A DNA stretch of 59,470 nt, from positions 1 through 59,470 of the forward strand of contig JANQPC010000096.1 in the NCBI GenBank assembly GCA_028285485.1, read 5' to 3'. Below, piece after piece: positions 17,838 through 25,622 of the stretch; position 1 is the first letter of the stretch, and each line of letters starts with the position of its first letter. Below the pieces are notes generated by a model. The model saw only the letters and a program-made list of their open reading frames with translations. It searched no databases and had not been told where the DNA came from. Source of the DNA: Paracoccaceae bacterium. Its GTDB lineage: Bacteria; Pseudomonadota; Alphaproteobacteria; Rhodobacterales; Rhodobacteraceae. The translations under genes were made by a program, and so were the position numbers.

Positions 17838-18218
17838 TCAGATCTCCCGGTCACCCATCAAGCGATGTTCTGCGTGGCACACGGCCGCGCCGCGCTCCAC
17901 ATCCAAAACGATCCGCCCGGATGCACCATCTGTTATCGATACCACGCTCAGCGCCATCTGGGTAACGGCGCCATTGCCCGCCAGATGCCCTGCCCCGCTT
18001 TGTTGCGAAACCGACACGTTGGTGCCCCGCGTAATCTCTGTCACAACCCGGTAGCGTACCGGCCCGGGCTCAGGCGATGCGGCGCGTGCCGCGATGGTCA
18101 TTTGCCCGCCATCGCGCGCGACAACGATCTCGCAATCAAGTGCGTGGGCCGCCGACGGCAAGAAACCGGCCAGAAAAGCAGCTTTCGCCCACCGCGTCAT
18201 GGAACGGCATGTCGCCAT
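17838..18218 (-). CDS. csgH: Curli chaperone CsgH
   Basis: About 126-aa periplasmic protein of the CsgH family, the alphaproteobacterial counterpart of CsgC that keeps curlin from polymerising early. A signal peptide ends SAAHA, then comes a beta-rich domain beginning LDCEIVV, with YRVVTEITRGTNVSVSQQSG and TQMALSVVSI strands as in the family. I chose ATG 18218 for the GGGGG just upstream; ATG 18200 is also possible. It lies between csgA and csgB, consistent with guarding both subunits. Confidence 0.85.
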   Translation of the reverse strand: MATCRSMTRWAKAAFLAGFLPSAAHALDCEIVVARDGGQMTIAARAASPEPGPVRYRVVTEITRGTNVSVSQQSGAGHLAGNGAVTQMALSVVSITDGASGRIVLDVERGAAVCHAEHRLMGDREI

Positions 18219-18293
18219 CAATGCCCCCGCATCAATGTGCCGAAGGCGCATGGCGCGCCTCCGGCAAGATTGCTTCCTCAAGGCACAGGCCGA

Positions 18294-19199
18294 TTAGCGG
18301 CTGTCCTGGTAAGCGACGGCTTCGTTGCCGTTGCCCTGCTGGATGATGGCGCTCGAGTTGCCATCGCCAAGCTGAACGGCGGCCGCAGAGTTGCCGATGC
18401 CAGAGGTGGCGGCGGCGGAAATCACGGCGATATCGGCCGGCAGGCCGAACACGCGCGTGGTGCCGTCGATCGCCTGGCCAACGCCAGCCAGAAGGCCGTT
18501 GCCCTGCGTGATGAACGACTCGTTGTTGTCGCCAATCTGCAGCGTGGCAGCGGTGTTGTCGTCGCTGTCCTGGAAGGTGACGGCCTGGTTGTTGCTGCCC
18601 GATTGTGCGTGAGCGGCAACGTTGTCATCCGCAAGCTGGATCACAACCGAAGCGTTCAGGTCACCTTCTTGCATGGTGGCCGCGGCATTGTCTGCGCCAT
18701 CCTGGAAGATCGCCGCGTCGTTGGTCGTGCCAACCTGCGTCACCGCACCTTCATTGCGCTCACCAAGCGAGCTGATGATCGCATCGTTGAAATCGCCAAA
18801 CTGAAGGGTCGCGGCTTCCTGCTGCGTGCCCACCTGAATGGTCACCGCCTGGTTGTCGTTCCCGACCTGGAACTGAACCTGAGCGTTTGCGGCCTGATCG
18901 CCAACAACCGCGAGGCCGGAACCGGCGATACCGAAGGCTTCCGCGCCCAGCGGAAGGTCGCCCGCAGCGGCCGAACCAGCGCCAAGGACCGAAGCGAAGG
19001 CACGCTCATCGGGTGTGCCGGGAGAGTTGTCACGGGATTCCGCGCGGGTCAGCAGGCCCTGATCGGCAAGAGCGCGCTCTTGGCTGTCGGCAAGGGCCCG
19101 GTCGCCCGGGCTCACCGGCGCAGGGCCGGTGGCAGTTTGCGCCGAGGCCACCGTGGCCATCGCCACAAGCGCCGTACCGGCAAGAAGAACTTTACGCAT
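18294..19199 (-). CDS. csgA: Major curlin-like fibre subunit (CsgA type)
   Basis: 301-aa secreted amyloid subunit. The signal peptide (MRKVLLAGTALVAMATVASA) is followed by a non-repeat region to about residue 105. After that come roughly seven 22-residue units with QxGxxNxA spacing (FQVGNDNQAVTIQ, LQFGDFNDAIISS, TQVGTTNDAAIFQ, LQIGDNNESFITQ, VQLGDGNSSAIIQ). Repeats six and seven are separated by about 35 non-repeat residues. It is the first gene of the curli operon, with GGAAG upstream of ATG. It is much longer than enteric CsgA (about 150 aa). Confidence 0.9.
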   Translation of the reverse strand: MRKVLLAGTALVAMATVASAQTATGPAPVSPGDRALADSQERALADQGLLTRAESRDNSPGTPDERAFASVLGAGSAAAGDLPLGAEAFGIAGSGLAVVGDQAANAQVQFQVGNDNQAVTIQVGTQQEAATLQFGDFNDAIISSLGERNEGAVTQVGTTNDAAIFQDGADNAAATMQEGDLNASVVIQLADDNVAAHAQSGSNNQAVTFQDSDDNTAATLQIGDNNESFITQGNGLLAGVGQAIDGTTRVFGLPADIAVISAAATSGIGNSAAAVQLGDGNSSAIIQQGNGNEAVAYQDSR

Positions 19200-19443
19200 T
19201 ACTCACTTCCTTCTGTTCACAATGTTCAGAGGGAAATCTCCCCCCTCGCGGGCAAGAGACTGGTGAGAAATCCATAGGGGCGATATTGCCATTAAGGATT
19301 AGGCCGGCCCGTTCACTAATCATTATTCATTAGGGCCTTTGTGCTACGCCCGGCGGACAAATGGCCCGAATTACGTGGAAAACTTGACCGTCATCGCCAC
19401 GGTTTCGGATAAACCGCGGCGCATACCGTGCAGGAGGATCAAG
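19200..19443. promoter_or_regulatory. Divergent curli promoter region
   Basis: 244 bases between csgA (minus) and the Ala/Gln-rich gene (plus). It is the most A/T-rich stretch nearby. ATTAGGCCGGCC at 19298-19309 and ATTAGGGCC at 19329-19337 form a near direct repeat, with CACTAATC and CATTATTCATTAG between them. This is a plausible operator for the adjacent CsgD-like regulator, but no consensus promoter could be fixed. Confidence 0.4.
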
Positions 19444-19818
19444 ATGCCCGCCAAGTTCCGTTTCCTCACTTCCGTGTTTTCAGCCTCTGTGCTGGCGGTT
19501 CCGGCTGTTGCAGAAAGCCTTGTCGAAGTGCGCCAGGCCGGTGGGGGCGCCTCGGCGTTTGTCACGCAAGTCCCTGAAACAGCGCGGCAAATTCAGCCAA
19601 TCAATCGCGGCCAGGGAAATAGCGGGGCACAGGCGCAGGCCCGCGCCGACGCTCAGGCCCAGGCACAGGCCCAAGCCCGGGCGCAGGCCCAGGCCGAGGC
19701 GCAGGCGCGCGCAGAAGCCGCCCGCCTCCGCCGCGATTTCATTCTCGATTTCGAGGGCCAGCGCCCGCAAAACAGCCTGCCCAGTGTGCGCGAAGGCGTG
19801 CGCGTGGCGGCGCAATAG
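19444..19818 (+). CDS. Secreted Ala/Gln-rich protein with one curlin-like repeat
   Basis: 124-aa protein of unknown function. A strong AGGAGG site lies 6 bases before ATG. The signal peptide ends near PAVAES. The mature start VEVRQAGGGASAFVTQ matches one curlin unit (Q31xGxxAxAxxxQ42, with Ala where Asn is usual). Then comes a low-complexity block, residues 61-92, made of Ala-Gln-Ala-Arg/Glu dipeptides, probably helical. A short ordered tail follows (RRDFILDFEGQRPQNSLP). It is divergent from csgA and 37 bases ahead of the LuxR regulator. A curli-associated accessory role is inferred from context and the repeat. Confidence 0.75.
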   Translation: MPAKFRFLTSVFSASVLAVPAVAESLVEVRQAGGGASAFVTQVPETARQIQPINRGQGNSGAQAQARADAQAQAQAQARAQAQAEAQARAEAARLRRDFILDFEGQRPQNSLPSVREGVRVAAQ

Positions 19819-19855
19819 CCACCTCCCAGGTTTTCTTGTGTTTTTGAGGTAACAA

Positions 19856-20506
19856 GTGTCTGATAGTAAATCATTTTTCCAGGATTGGCTTATCTTCTCA
19901 AATAGCCGTCTCGAACGCCTTGCGCTGGCCCAGATCGCCATCGATGCCGGGGCCGAACGGGTACATCGCGCAGCACTTAGTTCGGAGGCTTTACAAGAGG
20001 CCGGGAACCGGGCGATGCGCGCGCCGTTAATTCTGGCCGCCCTAGGCGCCCGCGAAGCACGCCGGGAAGCCATTACAGAGCTTTCCAGCGCCTTTCCTGA
20101 CGCACGGATCATATTGTTTCCGAAAGAGAACTGCGACCTGCCGGGGGCAGGCCAGCTACCCGCCAATATTCGGGCTGTGATCCGCGGAGATCTGGAAGAA
20201 CGCCAGATCGCAGACGCCATTGCTCTGGTGGCCGCCGGCTATGCCATCGCGCCCCACACAACCGCCCCGGCACGCCCCGAAGCGCTTGTTGCAGAGACAG
20301 CAGATCGGGCCAGCCTGACCCGGCGCGAACAGGATGTCTGCCGCCATATTGCGCGCGGTCATTCGAACAAGGAAATCGCCCGCGATCTTGGTATCACGGT
20401 GAACACGGTCAACGTTCACGTGGGTTCGATCCGGCGCAAGCTGGGCGTGCGCAACCGCACCCAGATCGCGCTCAACATGGCCGTCGTCGCGGGTGCCGCG
20501 CAGTAA
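19856..20506 (+). CDS. LuxR-family regulator, CsgD-like
   Basis: 216 aa. The C-terminal LuxR helix-turn-helix (about residues 150-212) is clear: LTRREQDVCRHIARGHSNKEIARDLGI, then VNTVNVHVGSIRRKL. The N-terminal ~130 residues look like a degenerate receiver domain without an obvious phospho-acceptor Asp, as in CsgD. The start is GTG with GAGGT five bases upstream. It forms a likely two-gene unit with the Ala/Gln-rich secreted protein and lies next to the curli operon, so it probably controls curli expression. Confidence 0.82.
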   Translation: MSDSKSFFQDWLIFSNSRLERLALAQIAIDAGAERVHRAALSSEALQEAGNRAMRAPLILAALGAREARREAITELSSAFPDARIILFPKENCDLPGAGQLPANIRAVIRGDLEERQIADAIALVAAGYAIAPHTTAPARPEALVAETADRASLTRREQDVCRHIARGHSNKEIARDLGITVNTVNVHVGSIRRKLGVRNRTQIALNMAVVAGAAQ

Positions 20507-20577
20507 GGGCGCCTCGTCCTTACCGGTTTCCTAACCCCGAATTGCGCCTATACTGCCGCCAAGGCAGTTGAGCAGCT

Positions 20578-21456
20578 ATGCAGATCGTTTTTCACATTGG
20601 CGCCCATTGCACCGATGCAGATCGGCTGGTGCGATCCTTGCTGCGCAATCGCGAGGTGCTGGCAACCCATGGCGTGGCCGTGCCAGGCCCGGGCCGCTAC
20701 CGCAAAACGCTGAGCGAGGCGCTCGTGCGGCTTCGCGGCGCGCAGGCAAGCCCAGAGGCGCAGGATGTACTGCTGGAAGCCGTGATCGACGATGAACGCG
20801 CCCACCGGCTGATCCTCTCCAACGAAAGCTTCATCTCGATGCCAACAAAGGTGATCGAGGGCGGCGCGTTCTACCCCAAGGCCGGCAAAAGCACCTGGCT
20901 CAGAAACGCATTCCCGGGCGCCGAGGTCGAGTTTGCGTTGGGGATCCGAAGCTTTTCCTCCTTCCTGCCCGCGCTTTACGATCTGCTGGGCCCCGATCAA
21001 ACCGCACCCGAAAGCTTCCTGGCGGGTATCGAACCGCTCGATCTGCTCTGGTCGGATTACATCGGGCGCATTGCCACGGCGAATCCCGGGGCGCCGATCC
21101 TCGTCTGGTGCGATGAAGACAGCCCACTGATCTGGCCAGAGATCATGCGCGAACTCGCCGCGGTCGATGCCTCGGTGCCGCTGAAGGGCGCGCTCGATCT
21201 TTCGCGGCAGATCATGGCGCCCGAGGGCCACAAGCGCCTGCGTGGCTACCTGCGCACCCGCCCGCCAGATAACGAAAACATCCGCCGCAAGGTTGTTGCT
21301 GCGTTTCTCACCAAATACGCGCTGACCGATGAGATCGAGCAGGACGTGGCCCTGCCCGGCTGGAATCAGGAGCTGATCGAAGCACTCGATGCCCGCTATG
21401 ATGAGGATATGGAACGTATCGCGGCAATCCCGGGCGTAACGCTGATCGCGCCGTGA
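20578..21456 (+). CDS. Sulfotransferase-like hypothetical protein
   Basis: 292-aa cytoplasmic protein. The start MQIVFHIGAHCTDADRLVRSLLRNREVL resembles the first strand and PAPS-binding loop of sulfotransferase-like proteins (usually HIGxHKTGTT), but the usual Lys/Thr residues are replaced, so activity is doubtful. Later segments RLILSNESFISMP, EVEFALGIRSFSSFLPALY and GAPILVWCDEDSPLIWPE also fit that fold in outline. Its role is unknown. It stands alone between the curli regulator and convergent gapR. Confidence 0.6.
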   Translation: MQIVFHIGAHCTDADRLVRSLLRNREVLATHGVAVPGPGRYRKTLSEALVRLRGAQASPEAQDVLLEAVIDDERAHRLILSNESFISMPTKVIEGGAFYPKAGKSTWLRNAFPGAEVEFALGIRSFSSFLPALYDLLGPDQTAPESFLAGIEPLDLLWSDYIGRIATANPGAPILVWCDEDSPLIWPEIMRELAAVDASVPLKGALDLSRQIMAPEGHKRLRGYLRTRPPDNENIRRKVVAAFLTKYALTDEIEQDVALPGWNQELIEALDARYDEDMERIAAIPGVTLIAP

Positions 21457-21460
21457 GCGA

Positions 21461-21724
21461 TCACATCCCCAGCGCCTCGCGATACATCGCCAGCACCGCC
21501 TCTTCTTCGGCAATATCGCTCGCGTCACGCTTGCGCAGGGCGATAACCTTGCGCATCACTTTCACGTCGTAGCCCCGCGCCTTAGCCTCGGCCAGCACCT
21601 CTTTCTGCTGATCTGCGATATCCTTCTTTTCCGCCTCAAGCCGTTCGAACCGTTCGATGAACTGGCGCAGTTCATCGGCAGTCACACGGTAGGTGGCATC
21701 GGCGGTTTCGGGGCTGTCGCTCAT
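21461..21724 (-). CDS. gapR: GapR-like nucleoid protein (DUF2312)
   Basis: 87-aa protein with the DUF2312 core: ELRQFIERFERLEAEKKDIADQQKE, VLAEAKARGYDVKVMRKVIALRKRD. In Caulobacter this family (GapR) binds overtwisted A/T-rich DNA ahead of moving polymerases and is important for replication. I chose ATG 21724 (MSDSPETAD), with GGAG nine bases upstream; ATG 21739 is an alternative. It is convergent with the sulfotransferase-like gene, 4 bases apart. Confidence 0.93.
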   Translation of the reverse strand: MSDSPETADATYRVTADELRQFIERFERLEAEKKDIADQQKEVLAEAKARGYDVKVMRKVIALRKRDASDIAEEEAVLAMYREALGM

Positions 21725-21846
21725 CTCGGGGGGCTCCATTTCGGCACGCTGTGGGAGAGCGCTGCCTAACGCCCGCCCGGAAGCGGCACAAGAGGCAGCG
21801 GCCCAGGGGCTTGCGCGCCGCCCTGCGCCGCCTTAGGCCGGGCGCC

Positions 21847-22062
21847 ATGGCATGGATGATCTGGGCAGGCGCGGCGCTGGCATTCCTTGGGGTTCTGGGG
21901 CTTTTCTGGTGCGCCTTCATGGCAATGCGCGCGCGCCAGTCCGCCGAAGACGATGCAGCGCTCCGCAAACGGCTGCAGCTCCTCGTGGCTTACAATCTCG
22001 GCAGTCTCGCGGTGGCAGCCCTGGGCCTGATGATCCTGATCGTGGGGATCTTTCTCGGCTAG
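21847..22062 (+). CDS. Small two-pass membrane protein
   Basis: 71-aa hydrophobic protein with two membrane segments (MAWMIWAGAALAFLGVLGLFWC and YNLGSLAVAALGLMILIVGIF) joined by a charged cytoplasmic loop (RARQSAEDDAALRKRLQ). ATG 21847 was chosen because the frame further upstream is Arg-rich and non-protein-like. It is convergent with the small gene at 22066. Function unknown; similar hypothetical membrane proteins are frequent in this order. Confidence 0.65.
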   Translation: MAWMIWAGAALAFLGVLGLFWCAFMAMRARQSAEDDAALRKRLQLLVAYNLGSLAVAALGLMILIVGIFLG

Positions 22063-22065
22063 CGG

Positions 22066-22200
22066 CTAACTGCAAAGCGCCATAAGGGCGAGAAACAGAT
22101 CCGTTCCAAGCCCCGCATAGCCCATAAAGGCCCACGCCATCACAGGCGCCAGGGCGGAGAGGCCCATCACCCAAAGCGCGGTTCTGTGAAGCGCTTTCAC
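22066..22200 (-). CDS. 44-aa membrane peptide coupled to the MFS transporter
   Basis: A 44-residue open frame, MKALHRTALWVMGLSALAPV followed by MAWAFMGYAGLGTDLFLALM and ALCS. GTG overlaps the transporter stop as GTGA, and AAGGAGG lies four bases before it, which is strong support for translation. The peptide would have a basic N-terminus and one or two membrane segments. As the third gene of the MarR-MFS unit it could be a transporter-associated micropeptide. It has no known family that I recognise. Confidence 0.6.
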   Translation of the reverse strand: MKALHRTALWVMGLSALAPVMAWAFMGYAGLGTDLFLALMALCS

Positions 22201-23390
22201 GCCGCCGCCTCCTTCGTCACCGGCGCTTCGCGCACCGGCCAGTTCACCACCGCCGCCAGTACGCTCAGCCCGATGGCGATGCCCCAGGCAATATCGTAGC
22301 TCCCGGCCCGGTCATAGACCAGCCCGCCGAGCCACCCGCCAAGAAAGCTGCCAAGCTGATGGGAGAGAAAGACGATGCCGCCCAGAAACGCCATGTCGCG
22401 CGTGCCGAACATCGTTGCCACAGCCCCGTTGGTGAGCGGAATCGTCGAGAGCCAGAGAAAGCCCATCGCCACGGCAAACGCATATGCCGAGGCTTCGGTG
22501 ATTGGCAAAAGCACAAAGGCCGCAATAGCCACGCCACGGGCCAGATAGATCCCGGCCAGAAGCTGCGGTTTGCCGAAATGGCTGCCAAGCCACCCCGCCC
22601 CCAGTGCCCCGAGAATGTTAAAGAGCCCGATCAGCGCCAGCACAGTTGTTCCAACCCCGATTGAGAGCCCCTCATCCACCAGGAAGGCGGGCAGATGCAC
22701 GCCGATGAACACCACCTGAAAACCGCAGACGAAGAAGCCCAGGCCCAGCAGCAGAAAGCCACGGTCCCGCAAGGCCATCTGTGCCGCGGCACCGGCAGTG
22801 GGCGCTTTCGCATCGGGCCGCGCCGGGCGTTCCCAAAGCGCGAAGGAAAGCGGGATCACAAGTGCCGAGAGCGCGGAGAAGATCAGAAGCGTCGCCGCCC
22901 AGCCAAACCCGTCGATCAGGCTCAGCGCGACGGGCAGGAACAGGAATTGCCCGAAGGATCCGACCGACATCGCCACCCCGAAGGCCATGGAGCGTTTCTC
23001 GGCCGGAAGCGCGCGGCTGATCGCGCCGAAGACAACCGGCATTGTCACCCCCGCAAGCCCAAGCCCGGCCAGAAGCCCCGCGGTCACGATGAAAAGCGGC
23101 GCCGATCCCGCGACAGCCATGCCCGCGATCCCCGCCGCGTAGAGCACTGCGCCGCCGATCATCACGGGGCCCGCCCCGCGCCGATCCGCCAGAAGCCCCG
23201 CAAAGGGCTGCGCGATCCCCCAGACAAGGTTCTGCAGCGCGATCGCAAAGGCGAACACTTCGCGGCCCCAGCCATTGGCCTCGCTGATCGGCTGCAAAAA
23301 CAGACCGAATGCGTGGCGCGTGCCCAGAGTGAGCGCCAGAACGAGCGCCCCGGCAGCCAGGATCAGGGTTGCGTTCTTGGCCGTGCTCAT
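22197..23390 (-). CDS. MFS transporter
   Basis: 397 aa with 12 predicted membrane segments. It belongs to the major facilitator superfamily, close in feel to the oxalate/formate or monocarboxylate antiporter-like group: RHAFGLFLQPISEANGWGREVFAFAIALQNLVWG, then FAGLLADRRGAGPVMIGG between helices 2 and 3. The substrate is unknown. Its ATG overlaps the stop of the upstream marR-type gene (ATGA) and its stop overlaps a 44-aa peptide gene, so three genes are chained translationally. Confidence 0.9.
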   Translation of the reverse strand: MSTAKNATLILAAGALVLALTLGTRHAFGLFLQPISEANGWGREVFAFAIALQNLVWGIAQPFAGLLADRRGAGPVMIGGAVLYAAGIAGMAVAGSAPLFIVTAGLLAGLGLAGVTMPVVFGAISRALPAEKRSMAFGVAMSVGSFGQFLFLPVALSLIDGFGWAATLLIFSALSALVIPLSFALWERPARPDAKAPTAGAAAQMALRDRGFLLLGLGFFVCGFQVVFIGVHLPAFLVDEGLSIGVGTTVLALIGLFNILGALGAGWLGSHFGKPQLLAGIYLARGVAIAAFVLLPITEASAYAFAVAMGFLWLSTIPLTNGAVATMFGTRDMAFLGGIVFLSHQLGSFLGGWLGGLVYDRAGSYDIAWGIAIGLSVLAAVVNWPVREAPVTKEAAA

Positions 23391-23818
23391 GGGGCTGCCC
23401 CTTCCTGGCGCAGCGCGCCCAATGTCTCCGCCAGCGTGCCAAGCGTTTGAAGCGCATCAGGCCGCAGGGCGGCCTCGATGCGCGCCTGCACCGCATCCCA
23501 TTCCGGATCGGCCTCCAAAAGCGCGGCGCGCCCCGCCGCGGTCAGCGCAACAGAGCGCGCGCGCGCATCCTGCCCTGCGGCAAGATCCACCAGCCCGCGG
23601 CGCTCCAACACCCGCAGGTTGCGGCCAAGCGTGGAACGATCGAGCCCCATCGCGCGGGCCAGCAGGGTGAGAGACGGGCCGTCAAGCCGCCGGATCAGAC
23701 GCAGCAGAGCGAACTGGGTTACCTTGAGCCCAGAAGGTGCCAGCGCCGCATCATAAAGATCGGTCAGCGCAAGCGCGGTGCGGCGGGCTTGGGTGCAGTA
23801 GCAGGCGGAAGGATTCAT
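23387..23818 (-). CDS. MarR-family transcriptional regulator
   Basis: 143-aa winged-helix regulator. The core KVTQFALLRLIRRLDGPSLTLLARAMGLDRSTLGRNLRVLERRGLVDL is a classic MarR DNA-binding domain, flanked by dimerisation helices. The N-terminus has MNPSACYCTQARRTALAL with two cysteines (Cys6, Cys8), seen in a subgroup sometimes thought to be thiol-sensing. It is the first gene of a unit with the MFS transporter, so it probably represses the operon and responds to a transported ligand. Confidence 0.9.
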   Translation of the reverse strand: MNPSACYCTQARRTALALTDLYDAALAPSGLKVTQFALLRLIRRLDGPSLTLLARAMGLDRSTLGRNLRVLERRGLVDLAAGQDARARSVALTAAGRAALLEADPEWDAVQARIEAALRPDALQTLGTLAETLGALRQEGAAP

Positions 23819-23871
23819 AATGCGGGCATATACCCGTAAATAGCGCCGGTCAATCGGTCTGGTCGCAACCC

Positions 23872-24396
23872 TTATGGCGAAGGCGGTACTTTCTCCCCCC
23901 GATCAAACGCCTCCCACCCCTCGCCATCGAATACATCGCGGCCAAGCTGCGAAAGCACATGGGGGAAATCCACCATCACCCAATTGTCCACGATCTTGCC
24001 CTCCGCCACCTTCCAGAAATCCATGTACCGGATCTCAACGCGCTTGCCGGTGGGCGCGATCCCCATGAACTCCCCCGAATGCGTGGCCTCCTGGCGCCCG
24101 AAGGCCGCCGCCCACTCCCCCATGTAAATCCGGGCCTCATCCACGCAGATCTTGTCCGAAAACGCCGCCTGAAAGGGCTTTTGCCAGTTCTCCTGAAATT
24201 CGCGCAGGCCATCTTTCGTGCCGCAGCCCGTATTGCCGAACCAGCGAAAGCTCTCTGCGAAGAACTCGCCGATGTCCGAAATCCGGTGGTCGTTGAGGCC
24301 ATCCACCATGCCCTCGATCACCGCGCGGGTCTCCTCGGTCTTTGAAAGATCAGTGTCGCGGCTCAGAACCGCTTGTTCGGGGCGTGACCCTTTCAT
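23872..24396 (-). CDS. SnoaL-like polyketide cyclase-fold protein
   Basis: 174 aa of the SnoaL/NTF2-like ester cyclase fold: VIEGMVDGLNDHRISDIGEFFAESFRWFG, then ATHSGEFMGIAPTGKRVEIRYMDFWKVAEGKIVDNW, ending in QLGRDVF. AGGAGAG precedes ATG 24396. It is divergent, by 100 bases, from a longer relative whose C-terminal half carries nearly the same motif. The family includes small-molecule cyclases and hydrolases; the substrate is unknown. Confidence 0.85.
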   Translation of the reverse strand: MKGSRPEQAVLSRDTDLSKTEETRAVIEGMVDGLNDHRISDIGEFFAESFRWFGNTGCGTKDGLREFQENWQKPFQAAFSDKICVDEARIYMGEWAAAFGRQEATHSGEFMGIAPTGKRVEIRYMDFWKVAEGKIVDNWVMVDFPHVLSQLGRDVFDGEGWEAFDRGEKVPPSP

Positions 24397-24496
24397 GGCG
24401 CTCTCCTCGATAGGGGTATTCCGGCTGTCCGGCGCACCTAGACAGGGGGGCGGCTTTGGCGCAAGGGTGGTTTGCACACGAATGCAAGGATGCCCG

Positions 24497-25498
24497 ATGC
24501 CCCCGGCAGATCTCAAGGCCCACACCCGAACGCTTCTGACCGGGCTCGCGGCAGGGGCCGAGATCGCCGACATCTATCACGAAGACGCGGTGCTCCATGC
24601 GGGCCACCCTTGGGGCGATCTGACGGGCCAAGAAGCGATCTCCAGCTTCTGGGCCGCGATCCGCCGCGCCCTCCCCGATCTGGAGCGGCGCGACCTGATC
24701 TTCGTGGGCGGCACCAACAGGGAAGATTCGCGCCTGAACGCCCCACGCGCGCCGCATCTGGTGGCCGCTCTCGGCCACCTTCAAGGCAGCTTCCTCGCCG
24801 ACCTGCTTGATATCCCGCCCACTTACGGGGTTGCCCACCTGCGCTATGCCGAAGCGCATTATCTTGAGGGCGCGCGGCTGCGCGAAAGCCATGTGATGCT
24901 GGATCTGATGGATCTCAAGCGCCAGGCGGGGCTCTGGCCCCTGCCCCCAAGCCTTGGCACGGAAGGGCTCTGGCCCGGGCCCGCCACGCAGGACGGGATC
25001 CGCCCCGATGGCGCGCCGTGGGACGGGCCCGATGCGCTCGACACCGTCTTCGCCATGCATGATGCGCTTCTGAGCTTCGATGGCGTGACGCTCGAATCCA
25101 TGCCGCACGCGAATTATTGGACAGAGCATTTCATGTATTACGCCGCCTCCGGCATCGGCATGTGCCGCGGCCTCGAAGGCTTCCGCGCCCACCACCAGAT
25201 CCCCTTTCTGCGCGCATTTCCGGATCGCAGCGCGGAGGGCCATTTCATCCGTATCTCCGATGGGCCCTATGCGGTAACGGGCGGGGTGGTGACGGCCACC
25301 CACTCCGGCGAATTTCTCGGCATGCCGGCCACGGGGCGGCGGATCCGAATGCCGGTGATGGATTTCTATCGCCTCGAGGGTGACCGGATCGCCGAGAACT
25401 GGTTACCGATGGATGTGCCCTTCATTGCCCATCAGATGGGGCACGATCTTTTCGCCCGGCTCCGCCACTACAGGGGCCGGCCCCGCCGCAGCCTTTGA
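24497..25498 (+). CDS. Tandem SnoaL-like domain protein
   Basis: 333 aa made of two NTF2/SnoaL-like domains. The first (about 5-190) has EIADIYHEDAVLHAGHPWGDLTGQEAI. The second (about 195-333) has MPHANYWTEHFMYYAASG, then ATHSGEFLGMPATGRRIRMPVMDFYRLEGDRIAENWLPMD and MGHDLF, closely matching the neighbouring 174-aa gene. ATG 24497 has AAGGA six bases upstream. The divergent pair likely arose by duplication and may act on the same or successive substrates. Confidence 0.82.
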   Translation: MPPADLKAHTRTLLTGLAAGAEIADIYHEDAVLHAGHPWGDLTGQEAISSFWAAIRRALPDLERRDLIFVGGTNREDSRLNAPRAPHLVAALGHLQGSFLADLLDIPPTYGVAHLRYAEAHYLEGARLRESHVMLDLMDLKRQAGLWPLPPSLGTEGLWPGPATQDGIRPDGAPWDGPDALDTVFAMHDALLSFDGVTLESMPHANYWTEHFMYYAASGIGMCRGLEGFRAHHQIPFLRAFPDRSAEGHFIRISDGPYAVTGGVVTATHSGEFLGMPATGRRIRMPVMDFYRLEGDRIAENWLPMDVPFIAHQMGHDLFARLRHYRGRPRRSL

Positions 25499-25622
25499 GG
25501 GGGCGCCGGCGCCGCTGCCTGCCGGAGAAGTTTCGAAGGAAAGCACCCTCCCAAGATCTACCGTCCGTCGGCAAAAGCCACGAAACTGGCAAGAGTTCGA
25601 GCGCGGCGCGCCCCAGACCGCG

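Noticed and set aside
17382-19277. 631-codon open frame on the plus strand over the curli genes
   Set aside because: It mirrors the curlin repeats in antisense; no start signal and improbable composition.
19630-19720. CAGGCC-rich tandem repeats
   Set aside because: Coding low-complexity Ala-Gln repeats of the secreted protein, not a separate repeat element.
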